Below are positions 27,660 through 34,748 of a DNA stretch of 64,000 nucleotides, one piece after another. The position numbers were made by a program, and so were the translations under genes. The notes under the pieces were generated by a model. The model was not told where the DNA came from, did not search any database, and saw only the letters and a list, made by a program, of their open reading frames with translations. Position 1 is the first letter of the stretch; the number at the start of each line of letters is the position of its first letter. Origin of the DNA: Dyadobacter sp. SG02 (lineage in GTDB: Bacteria > Bacteroidota > Bacteroidia > Cytophagales > Spirosomataceae); contig NZ_FNYL01000002.1 in NCBI RefSeq assembly GCF_900109045.1, positions 186,001 through 250,000 of the forward strand. The letters are read 5' to 3'.

Positions 27660-29072
27660 ATGGCTAATTATAAGAATGTCTGCCTGGTGCTGCTCATCGC
27701 AGCGGCACTGGGCGCATGCAGGGTGTCCAAGGACATGCAGACGCCCGCGGACGCTGTTCCGCAAAGTTTCAGGGATGTTTCCACAACCGATACGGTGAGC
27801 ATCGCCGAATTGCCCTGGAAAGATTTCTTTTCAGACCCGTTACTCCAAAGGCTTATCGATACGGCTATTGTCAAAAATTACGACATGCAGATAGCCCTCA
27901 CGAATATCGAAGCGGCAGGCTTGCTCGTTAAACAGGCTAAATGGAATAATGTTCCCACGGTAAATCTGGGTATCGGGGCCAGCACGACCAACCCGTCGGA
28001 CAATAGCCTGAGTGGCCTGACGGCCGGGCAGTTCCTGGGTACGAATCACCTCAAAGACTTTTCGATCGGGCTCAACCTGTCGTGGGAGGCCGATGTGTGG
28101 GGTAAAATACGTAGCCAGAACAAACTGGCCGCATCACAGTACCTGCAAAGTATAGAAGCGCGAAAGGCCGTTCAAACCCACCTGGTGGCGAACGTCGCGA
28201 ATGGTTACTATAACTTGCTGATGCTGGACGAGCAGTTGGCGGTGGCCGGGAAAAACGAGTCACTTAATGATAGTACCCTGCGTATGATCCGCCTGCAATT
28301 CGAGAATGGGCAGGTCAGCTCACTGGCCGTGCAGCAGGCACAGGCGCAGTTGAATGCAGTACAGCAACTCATTCCCGGGTTGGAACAGCTTGTCGCCGTT
28401 CAGGAGAATGCCCTCCGCGTCCTGGCGGGCGAATTTCCTGACAAAATCACCCGAACCACTTCGCTGGCCGCGATTGAAATTCCGCAGGGCATTGCCGTAG
28501 GATTGCCGTTGACCCTTGTCAGCCGCAGGCCCGACGTCCGGAAAGAGGAGCTGGGTTTGGTTGCGGCCAATGCGAGTGTAGGGTTAAGCAAAGCGCAGCT
28601 GTATCCTGCGCTGCGCATATCCGCGGGCGGCGGCCTGAATTCCCTCAAAGCCAGCGACTGGTTCAATATGCCGGCCTCGTTGTTTGGAATAGTGGCGGGA
28701 AGTGTGACGCAGCCGTTATTGCAGCGGCGCGAATTGCGGACCCGCTACGAAATTGCTTTGGCCGAACGGGAAAAAAGCGTGCTGCAATTCAGAAAAGCCG
28801 TGCTGACTGCGGTAGGGGAGGTGTCGGACGCGATGGTGCAAATCGAGAAGCTACGCGCGTCCCAGGCCTTCGCCGACAATCGGGCTGCAACACTCCGACA
28901 GGCTGTTTCCAATGCCGGCCTGCTATTCAATAACGGAGCAGCCAGTTACCTCGAAGTCATTACTGCCCAGGGAAATGTACTGCAAAGTGAGCTGGACGTA
29001 GCGCTGCTTAAAAGACAGCAGCTGGCTGCCCTGTCGGATCTCTACCGAAGCCTGGGCGGAGGTTGGAAATAA
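27660..29072 (+). CDS. outer-membrane efflux channel lipoprotein (OprM/NodT family)
   Basis: 470 residues from ATG 27660, which starts a lipoprotein signal (AALGAC, Cys20); the upstream in-frame extension overlaps the permease gene and has no signal. TolC-fold hallmarks: SIAELPWKDFFSDPLLQRLI at the mature start, paired long helices (LVANVANGYYNLLMLDEQL, AVQQAQAQLNAVQQLIPGLE), the repeat LTLVSRRPDVRKEELGLVAA and LEVITAQGNVLQSELDVALL near the end. It forms the trimeric duct of the pump. A perfect 40-bp palindrome lies 15 bp after its stop. Confidence 0.95.
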   Translation: MANYKNVCLVLLIAAALGACRVSKDMQTPADAVPQSFRDVSTTDTVSIAELPWKDFFSDPLLQRLIDTAIVKNYDMQIALTNIEAAGLLVKQAKWNNVPTVNLGIGASTTNPSDNSLSGLTAGQFLGTNHLKDFSIGLNLSWEADVWGKIRSQNKLAASQYLQSIEARKAVQTHLVANVANGYYNLLMLDEQLAVAGKNESLNDSTLRMIRLQFENGQVSSLAVQQAQAQLNAVQQLIPGLEQLVAVQENALRVLAGEFPDKITRTTSLAAIEIPQGIAVGLPLTLVSRRPDVRKEELGLVAANASVGLSKAQLYPALRISAGGGLNSLKASDWFNMPASLFGIVAGSVTQPLLQRRELRTRYEIALAEREKSVLQFRKAVLTAVGEVSDAMVQIEKLRASQAFADNRAATLRQAVSNAGLLFNNGAASYLEVITAQGNVLQSELDVALLKRQQLAALSDLYRSLGGGWK

Positions 29073-29087
29073 GTGATTGCGAATGAT

Positions 29088-29127
29088 ACAAATGGAATAT
29101 TTTTACTTGTAAAAATATTCCATTTGT
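29088..29127. repeat. perfect 40-bp palindrome between efflux operon and AraC gene
   Basis: Two 19-bp arms, 29088-29106 (ACAAATGGAATATTTTTAC) and 29109-29127 (its exact reverse complement), are separated by TT. As RNA it is a strong hairpin and could end the efflux transcript, but the hairpin is AT-rich and has no T-tract. As DNA it is a very large operator just before the AraC gene, whose TAAATTTG box begins 3 bp further on. Both uses may apply. Confidence 0.75.
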
Positions 29128-29137
29128 GGTAAATTTG
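29107..29137 (+). promoter_or_regulatory. candidate promoter of the AraC-type regulator gene
   Basis: TAAATTTG at 29130-29137 matches the Bacteroidota -7 consensus TAnnTTTG, and TTG at 29107-29109 sits 20 bp upstream, near the usual -33 spacing. The start codon is at 29142, so the transcript would have almost no leader. The -33 element lies inside the palindrome, so a protein bound there would block transcription. Confidence 0.5.
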
Positions 29138-29141
29138 TACT

Positions 29142-29972
29142 ATGAAAAAGGAGCATTTGTTCGAACCGTACTCAATAAGCGTCCAAACCTTGGATACTTA
29201 TCCCGTACATGAGCACCAGCACACGTTTTTCGAGCTGGTGTATGTGATTTCAGGCACTGGTTTCCAGCGGATCAATCAAAACAAATTCGAATACCAGCCG
29301 GGTGATGTTTTTCTGATTGCCCCGCACGACTCTCATTGCTTTGATATCAAGGAATCTACGAGTTTTTTCTTTCTGCGTTTTAATGATATTTATCTGAAAA
29401 CCAATGGGATAATCAAGGATAATATCCAGCGACTCGAGTATATCCTCATGAATGCCAATCACCGGCCAGGCCCGATTATCAAGAATGAGACTGATAAACC
29501 TTTTGTACGTGCCACCGTTGAAGCAATGATACGCGAACAGGTCAACCGGGATGTGTGCTGGGATAAGATTAACTTGCAGCTCGTGAATACACTTATCGCA
29601 TTTGTGGCAAGAAATATCGAGAAGTACCTGCCGGAGGAGCTCAATGATGACAAAGAGGAAAAGGCCTTTGATATTTTACAGTATATCCAGGCGAACATTT
29701 ACTCGCCCAACCTGATCAAGGCGGAAAATGTGGGGAAAGAGTTTGGGATCTCCCAGGCGTACCTGGGACGGTATTTTAAAAAGCATACCGGAAAAACGAT
29801 GCAGGATTATATCGCCAGCTATAAGACCAAGTTGATAGAGAACCGGTTGCTACACAGTACGATGCGTATTTCGGAGATCGTCGACGAACTGGGTTTTTCC
29901 GATGAAAGCCATTTGAATAAGTTCTTTAAAAGGAATAATGGCGTAACGCCTTCCGAGTTTCGCAGGCGCTGA
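29142..29972 (+). CDS. AraC-family transcriptional regulator
   Basis: 276 residues. N-terminal cupin-type sensing domain (about 1-150) with YPVHEHQHTFFELVYVISG and YQPGDVFLIAPHDSHCF; C-terminal double helix-turn-helix (about 180-275) with GISQAYLGRYFKKHTGKTMQ and ISEIVDELGFSDESHLNKFF, ending VTPSEFRRR. It lies right behind the RND efflux genes on the same strand and ends at a bidirectional terminator shared with a TetR gene. It is likely a local activator of the pump or of another target in response to a small molecule. Confidence 0.92.
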   Translation: MKKEHLFEPYSISVQTLDTYPVHEHQHTFFELVYVISGTGFQRINQNKFEYQPGDVFLIAPHDSHCFDIKESTSFFFLRFNDIYLKTNGIIKDNIQRLEYILMNANHRPGPIIKNETDKPFVRATVEAMIREQVNRDVCWDKINLQLVNTLIAFVARNIEKYLPEELNDDKEEKAFDILQYIQANIYSPNLIKAENVGKEFGISQAYLGRYFKKHTGKTMQDYIASYKTKLIENRLLHSTMRISEIVDELGFSDESHLNKFFKRNNGVTPSEFRRR

Positions 29973-29990
29973 TACCATGCATTGTATAAC

Positions 29991-30020
29991 AAAAAGACCG
30001 TCGTAATCGACGGTCTTTTT
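29991..30020. terminator. bidirectional rho-independent terminator between AraC and TetR genes
   Basis: AAAAAGACCGTCG (29991-30003), loop TAAT, and CGACGGTCTTTTT (30008-30020) form a perfect 13-bp stem whose arms end in A5 and T5, so it works in both directions between the two convergent regulator genes. Confidence 0.9.
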
Positions 30021-30037
30021 GTTATTCAGCTTTTAGA

Positions 30038-30637
30038 TCAGGCATTCACCATCGCCAGTTGTGCCCGGAGTGCTTCGTGCAGTATTATCTGGTTGATTTG
30101 CTCGGACATTCCCTTGTTAACCAGGTTAATAGCGATCAGGCCGTGGACGGTCGACCAAAACATATAGTATTTGGCGTCGACCAGATCGTCCGATGCCGTT
30201 TTGGCGGGCAAGATTTCTCTGATTACCTCGCTGAATAGCCCCGGAATTTCAGAAGCTTTGTGAAAACCCTCTTTCATAGCGCTGCAACTCACCTCCACAC
30301 CATACATTGTTCGATAGAGCTCTTTGTTCGAAACAGCGAAATTCCAATATGCCTTCCACATGGCTTCCAGTCGCTGTTGAGCAGGTAGCGCAAGGGCTTG
30401 GGCCTTTTTGATAGCTGCGTAAAGTTTGCGGAACCCGGTGGCGGTCAGCTCGGCAATTATGGCATCCTTTCCTTCAAAGTGATCGTATATGACGGGTGGG
30501 GTATATGCTATTTTTTCAGCGATCCCCCGCATGCTTAACCCCGACCAGCCATCGCTTTTAACAATTTCCAATGCGGTTTTCAGAATCTTGCTCCTTGTCG
30601 CACTCCTGAGAATGCTCATGCGCTTCGGATTTTTCAT
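30038..30637 (-). CDS. TetR/AcrR-family regulator (WHG C-terminal type)
   Basis: 199 residues. The helix-turn-helix at about 15-60 reads RSKILKTALEIVKSDGWSGL and MRGIAEKIAYTPPVIYDHFE, a standard TetR head. The C-terminal ligand domain has AMWKAYWNFAVSNKELYRTM and YYMFWSTVHGLIAINLVNKG, the latter giving the WSTVHGL signature of the TetR_C_WHG group. It is convergent with the AraC gene and close to the efflux operon, so it may repress the pump. Its own promoter region carries two copies of a motif also present in the palindrome before the AraC gene. Confidence 0.9.
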   Translation of the reverse strand: MKNPKRMSILRSATRSKILKTALEIVKSDGWSGLSMRGIAEKIAYTPPVIYDHFEGKDAIIAELTATGFRKLYAAIKKAQALALPAQQRLEAMWKAYWNFAVSNKELYRTMYGVEVSCSAMKEGFHKASEIPGLFSEVIREILPAKTASDDLVDAKYYMFWSTVHGLIAINLVNKGMSEQINQIILHEALRAQLAMVNA

Positions 30638-30690
30638 GTTGACTTATTTATTACAACACAAAGATCGCGACTATCCGAGGAAACGAACCT

Positions 30691-30723
30691 GTATATTTCT
30701 ACACAAATAAGGTATATTTTTAC
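30691..30723. repeat. direct repeat of GTATATTTYTAC upstream of the tetR-like gene
   Basis: GTATATTTCTAC (30691-30702) and GTATATTTTTAC (30712-30723) are repeated 21 bp apart, two helical turns, 54-86 bp before the TetR start codon. The arms of the 40-bp palindrome at 29088-29127 contain GAATATTTTTAC, one base different. This fits binding sites for one local regulator. Confidence 0.5.
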
Positions 30724-30830
30724 GTAAACCGGCGCCCTGAGATGTTCCGCCTAGCCTTGCCCTTTTCAAAGCTGATGTTTACCACTAATTATGGTTAAAA
30801 CTGTATTAGCAATGACAATTCTTCGGGCCG

Positions 30831-31583
30831 TTATAACCCGTTTTGCAAGGCGAGCCGAACCGCATCCTTCTTCATTCGTGAGACGGGCACCTTTGTGCCG
30901 TCTTCCAGCAGGAGATAACCGCTATCTTCTTTTAACAGACTTTTGATGTAGATCTTGTTTACCAGATGGGAATGGTGACAGCGAAGAAAACCATATCCGG
31001 TAAGGGTTTCGTCAAATTCAAACATGGGTTTCGATACCAGCAAAGTTTCACCGCCCCGCAGAAAAAATGTGGTGTAATTATTCTCGGCTACACATCGGAT
31101 GATTTCCGAAGTTTTGACAAATCGCGTTTCCTTGGCGGAAGAAAGTGCGATCCGGTGATCTGACTTCTGTCTGGAATCCATAAGCAGACTCATCAGGTTG
31201 TGTAGTTGAGCGTTCTGTTTTTTCTGCTCAATCTTTCCGACCGCACGCCGAACGGCGTGTTGCAGCTCCTGCGGGTCAATCGGTTTTAAGAGGTAATCGA
31301 TGGCTGAAAAGCGGATAGCCTGAATGCCGTATTGTTCGAAACCGGTGACGAAGATGACTTCGAAATCATACGTCGGAAGCGATTTGAGCAAGTCAAAGCC
31401 ATTTTTACCAGGCATTTGAATGTCGAGGAAAACCAGCTCAGGCCGCGCATTCAGAATCAATTCAATACCTGCGTCGGCATTTCCTGCATGGCCGGCCACT
31501 GTCACGGCGGGACAATAGCGTGTTAGCAATTCCCGCAGGTTTTCGATATTGTTCGTTTCGTCATCGATGATGATCGCGTTCAT
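30831..31583 (-). CDS. LytTR-family response regulator
   Basis: 250 residues from ATG 31583, chosen because it overlaps the stop of the kinase gene as ATGA. Receiver domain 1-120 with the acidic pair in IIIDDE, phospho-acceptor Asp54 in LVFLDIQMPGKNG, the switch Thr in VIFVTGFEQY and Lys in YLLKPIDPQE. The LytTR DNA-binding domain at about 145-245 has IIRCVAENNYTTFFL and FLRCHHSHLVNKIYI. It forms a two-component pair with the sensor encoded immediately upstream; in Bacteroidota such pairs control cell-surface and stress genes, but no target is evident here. Confidence 0.95.
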   Translation of the reverse strand: MNAIIIDDETNNIENLRELLTRYCPAVTVAGHAGNADAGIELILNARPELVFLDIQMPGKNGFDLLKSLPTYDFEVIFVTGFEQYGIQAIRFSAIDYLLKPIDPQELQHAVRRAVGKIEQKKQNAQLHNLMSLLMDSRQKSDHRIALSSAKETRFVKTSEIIRCVAENNYTTFFLRGGETLLVSKPMFEFDETLTGYGFLRCHHSHLVNKIYIKSLLKEDSGYLLLEDGTKVPVSRMKKDAVRLALQNGL

Positions 31584-33232
31584 TTGAGCCAATTTTTGAA
31601 TGTCAATATCACCACCGTTCCTTCTTTCGCGGAAATCATTTGCATGGTGATGGGGTATTTTTGTTTGTTCAAAAGCTTGATCCGCTCATGCGTGAGCGAG
31701 AGGCCTTTGCCCGTGGTTGGTTGGCTGGTGTCAAATCCGTGTCCATTGTCGCGGATAGTGATCACCAGATTTGTGTTTTCAATTTTAAAAATAATTTGCA
31801 GCATTCCCTTTGCCCCAAGTACCGAAATGCCATGCTTTACCGCATTCTCCACTACTGGTTGCATCAGCAGTGAAGGCACTTCTAATTGCATGTGCCTTAC
31901 ACCTTCGTCCGCAATGATTTCGTAACGGAAGCCGAAACGGAGCTGTTCCAGTTGGATGTAGTTTTCAATGTTCGCCATTTCCACATCCAGGGGCACCATT
32001 TCGCGCCCCGAATTTTGAAGCGTATTCCGCAGCAGGCGGCTAAATCCAGTCAGGTAATTGTTGGCCCGATCGACATCGTTCTGATTGATCAGCGCTTGCA
32101 GCGAACCGAGCGCATTGAATACGAAATGAGGGTTGAGTTGCGATTGAATGGATTGTAATTCAAGGTTGGTTTTCCGCGCCTGATCACGCGATTTTCGCAG
32201 TCTTTTTCGGAAATAAAAATACATCGCCAGGCATGCCAGAATAGTCGTAAACCATAATTTGCTCATCATGACCATACCCATCAGCCAGAGCAGTGATTTA
32301 GCATTATAAATGAAACTGCCTAGCCATGTGTGGTCTATCGTAAATGCATAACTGCTGTAACTTTTTGCATTCCCGGTATAGCTGTATTGGATTTCGTATC
32401 GTCCGTCCACGAGCCAGGGCCAGTTACCCTTCACATGCCTTAGCAAGAAGTTAGGTGTAATCTCACTGGTTGTGCCTACCCATTGCCCCTTTTCACCGAC
32501 CCTGTAAGAAATGCGTGATGGCCTGACTTTCCCATCGTAGTACGCCCGTTTGAACCCGAAGACGAGCTCGTTTTCTGCTATGGATAGTGAATCGGGCACG
32601 GCATTGGGATGGGAATATTTATTGGGGGCTTTGTTGAAGAAATGCATAAACTTCCGGATCTCGACAGTATCCTGAATGCCGGCGGCAAAATGGTGCCTGA
32701 TATCGACATAAAACAGTTCCGGCCTCGGATAAATCCATGAGATCCGCAGTTGGCTGATCAGGTGTTTGTTATGATCAAACAATGAAACTGTCGTGGAATC
32801 GCTCCGGAATGGAAGCAAAGCCGCTGCATTACATTTTTCACCGTTCAATTGAAAATAAGCGATATCGGGAATATCCTCACGGGTATTCACCAGTTGGCCA
32901 TCGACTTTCAACGCATAACCTGGCGATAAGGCTGCCGGATTTCGAATCACCAGTGTTAGCCGTTCGGCCATTCTGCCAGCCGTAATATGGTAAACTTTGG
33001 CCGCGATATTATGCACTTTTGGCTTTGTAACGGTGTCCATCACCGCATGTTGAGCAATGCGTTTTTCATGCTCTGCAAAAGAGTGAACGATCAGGTCCAG
33101 GCAAGGTTCATTGGTTGTCGGGTTAATGAGAAAACGGCTGCTTGCCGGGTCAAGGCCGAGTGTTTGCGCTCTAACATGGGCGATCAAGATTAGAAATAGA
33201 AACAGTAACACTGCGTGTTTCCAGTTTTTCAT
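31580..33232 (-). CDS. LytS-type sensor histidine kinase
   Basis: 550 residues from ATG 33232, which is preceded by AGAAAGG and begins a signal peptide (AVLLFLFLILIAHVRAQ). Residues about 25-300 are a periplasmic beta-rich sensor with three to four repeats of unknown type; one transmembrane helix (KLWFTTILACLAMYFYF) follows near 325. The catalytic part has the His_kinase signature QLNPHFVFNALGSLQALI (phospho-His) and an ATPase lobe with PVVENAVKHGISVLGAKG, RDNGHGFD and GKGLSLTHERIKLL. It is translationally coupled to the LytTR response regulator. Confidence 0.94.
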   Translation of the reverse strand: MKNWKHAVLLFLFLILIAHVRAQTLGLDPASSRFLINPTTNEPCLDLIVHSFAEHEKRIAQHAVMDTVTKPKVHNIAAKVYHITAGRMAERLTLVIRNPAALSPGYALKVDGQLVNTREDIPDIAYFQLNGEKCNAAALLPFRSDSTTVSLFDHNKHLISQLRISWIYPRPELFYVDIRHHFAAGIQDTVEIRKFMHFFNKAPNKYSHPNAVPDSLSIAENELVFGFKRAYYDGKVRPSRISYRVGEKGQWVGTTSEITPNFLLRHVKGNWPWLVDGRYEIQYSYTGNAKSYSSYAFTIDHTWLGSFIYNAKSLLWLMGMVMMSKLWFTTILACLAMYFYFRKRLRKSRDQARKTNLELQSIQSQLNPHFVFNALGSLQALINQNDVDRANNYLTGFSRLLRNTLQNSGREMVPLDVEMANIENYIQLEQLRFGFRYEIIADEGVRHMQLEVPSLLMQPVVENAVKHGISVLGAKGMLQIIFKIENTNLVITIRDNGHGFDTSQPTTGKGLSLTHERIKLLNKQKYPITMQMISAKEGTVVILTFKNWLK

Positions 33233-33530
33233 GCCTTTCTGGTTTGGTTCAGAACAAAGTTGGGAAGGCATCTTGATGTATGATATTGGAAATGTGTTGA
33301 TGACGGCTACTGATGTGTAAAATGCAATGTCCCATCAAAACTAATGACTCACTTAGAAGTTTCGGTTCAGGAAGTATCGGTGTGCAGCAGATTAAAAATA
33401 CGGTACCATCTACCGCCTAGCTATCAGACCTGCCGGTAACGACGCCATCGCTTTTTGGAATCAGCTACTGACATACGGCTGTCAGTTGGTGATTGTTTCT
33501 TTGGAAATCAAACACTAACCAAGCCAGTCT
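33233..33530. other. divergent intergenic region between lytS-like and VOC genes
   Basis: 298 bp that should hold two outward promoters. The only structure noticed is the inverted repeat CTGACA (33468-33473) / TGTCAG (33480-33485), 46 bp before the VOC start codon, possibly an operator. No gene-like frame was accepted here. Confidence 0.4.
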
Positions 33531-33932
33531 ATGACATTCATTTCAACACGAATCATTACCACCGATATCAATCGGCTTGTTGATTTTTACCAGGAAATTA
33601 CCGGCTTCCCTGCCGTCCGGTACAACGAGGATTTCGCCGAGTTTCGCACGCCGGTAGCGGTTCTCGCCATTGGCAGTACGCGCACTTTGCAGTTGTTTGG
33701 TGGAGAAAGCGTGGCCATGCCGTCGACAAACCGATCGGTAATCCTCGAATTCCTGGTCGACGATGTGGACGCGCATTACGGGCGACTTGCTGAATACCTC
33801 GGCAAAGCACTCGTGCAAGGGCCAACGACCATGCCATGGGGAAACCGTTCGCTTCTTTTCCGCGATCCGGACGGCAATCTGGTCAACTTCTTTACGCCTG
33901 TGACACCGGAGGCGGCAGCGCGGGCGCGCTAG
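33531..33932 (+). CDS. VOC-fold (glyoxalase/bleomycin-resistance type) protein
   Basis: 133 residues, a single vicinal-oxygen-chelate module pair: MTFISTRIITTDINRLVDFY, the start of beta-alpha-beta unit one, and VILEFLVDDVDAHYGRLAEY for unit two, with the metal-side glutamate in RSVILEF and the end NRSLLFRDPDGNLVNFFTP, which is very typical. These small dimeric proteins are dioxygenases, isomerases, glyoxalases or drug-binding resistance proteins; the first-strand metal residue is not obviously His, so the activity is open. Single gene followed by a strong terminator. Confidence 0.9.
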   Translation: MTFISTRIITTDINRLVDFYQEITGFPAVRYNEDFAEFRTPVAVLAIGSTRTLQLFGGESVAMPSTNRSVILEFLVDDVDAHYGRLAEYLGKALVQGPTTMPWGNRSLLFRDPDGNLVNFFTPVTPEAAARAR

Positions 33933-34018
33933 GGCAATATACCATCAATTAACGCCACTAGTCTCCTCAAATCTTTGAGCCAAAGGTTCGATTTTGTCCC
34001 TCGGATGCACCACGAAAG

Positions 34019-34056
34019 AGAGTGATCAATTTTTACAATTGGTCACTCTTTTTTGA
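34019..34056 (+). terminator. rho-independent terminator after the VOC gene
   Basis: AGAGTGATCAATT (34019-34031) pairs with AATTGGTCACTCT (34037-34049) with one G-T pair and a 5-nt loop, followed by a run of T to 34054. It isolates the VOC gene from the hflX unit that starts just downstream. Confidence 0.85.
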
Positions 34057-34063
34057 TAACCGG

Positions 34064-34078
34064 CTATCAATTTGATAG
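34064..34078. promoter_or_regulatory. palindromic enhancer-like site 1 (hflX unit)
   Basis: CTATCAATTTGATAG, a perfect 6-3-6 palindrome. The same CTATCA-N3-TGATAG sequence occurs before the sigma-54 regulator gene and before kdp. Its centre (34071) lies 86 bp before the GG at 34157. Confidence 0.65.
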
Positions 34079-34154
34079 ATTTTTAGAATTAGCTGCAAAG
34101 TCTAAGAGCTTCATTTACAGGCCGATTTTTCCTTTTGTTTTTTCCGGCATGAGT

Positions 34155-34171
34155 TTGGCTTCCATTAAGAG
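34155..34171 (+). promoter_or_regulatory. weak sigma-54-like promoter for the hflX unit
   Basis: TTGGCTT with GG at 34157-34158 resembles the -24 box TTGGCAC (5 of 7). Ten bases further GA stands where GC is expected, so the -12 element is poor. The call rests mainly on the distance of exactly 86 bp from the palindrome, the same as at the other three promoters. Confidence 0.35.
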
Positions 34172-34236
34172 AAACGGGGCTGAAAAAGATCGTACGCGCT
34201 GGGAAAAGCTCGTCCCCAAAAGTTTAAAACAAACAT

Positions 34237-34326
34237 ATGATAGTTATGTATTTACCCGGTAAAGATGATCCGGAGCCTTCCGAGGAGCCGGGTGAGATAG
34301 AAAACGAGTCGGAAGGTGAACATTAA
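34237..34326 (+). CDS. possible 29-residue acidic peptide
   Basis: ATG 34237 opens MIVMYLPGKDDPEPSEEP and ends in EGEH, 29 residues with ten acidic side chains; a second in-frame ATG is at 34246. The stop lies 11 bp before the next gene. There is no signal peptide or known motif. The position in a defined transcription unit and the biased composition suggest a real small protein, but length alone cannot prove it. Confidence 0.35.
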   Translation: MIVMYLPGKDDPEPSEEPGEIENESEGEH

Positions 34327-34337
34327 CAGTAACCGAA

Positions 34338-34709
34338 ATGAATGTAAAAAAACGCATCAGAAGGCAGGTCAGAACCCTTGACGGCCTGTCGGCCGCGCTT
34401 GTGCTGGCGGCAATCTGCTATTGCTGGTCGGTGCTGCCTGCGCTGCCGGACGCCTTCTGGGTAGATCCCGGGATTTTTCACGAGGAGGCGGTCAAACTTG
34501 AAAAAGCGGCGGTTTGGCGGGATGTGGCATTGTTGACAGGGCTCTATGCAACGTTCACCCTGATCGAGCTGGCCATCGACCGGCTCAAAATAGACCGGCC
34601 TATCCGTCGAATCAAGCCGCAGATGGTCACTGCCTGGTTCAAGTTCGGGCTTTTAATGTGCGTCGCCACAATTATCGTGTCAAACCTTTCGGCGGTTCAG
34701 CAGCCGTGA
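34338..34709 (+). CDS. small integral membrane protein of unknown function
   Basis: 123 residues with three likely membrane helices: AALVLAAICYCWSVLPALP (about 18-37), WRDVALLTGLYATFTLIELA (about 60-80) and FKFGLLMCVATIIVSNLSA (about 102-120), and a basic N-terminus (VKKRIRRQVR) that should stay in the cytoplasm. The LPALPDAFWVDPG stretch recalls DUF1648-type proteins but the match is not convincing. It lies between a tiny acidic frame and hflX in one direction, with the enhancer-like palindrome upstream, so a link to potassium or osmotic stress is possible (inference). Confidence 0.7.
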   Translation: MNVKKRIRRQVRTLDGLSAALVLAAICYCWSVLPALPDAFWVDPGIFHEEAVKLEKAAVWRDVALLTGLYATFTLIELAIDRLKIDRPIRRIKPQMVTAWFKFGLLMCVATIIVSNLSAVQQP

Positions 34710-34748
34710 TCGGCCGGCTTGTCATCATAACCATTCCAATTTTTAACT

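Noticed and set aside
34053..34262. 69-codon frame before the small membrane protein gene
   Set aside because: It runs through the enhancer-like palindrome and the promoter region, has no domain signal and overlaps a better small acidic frame.
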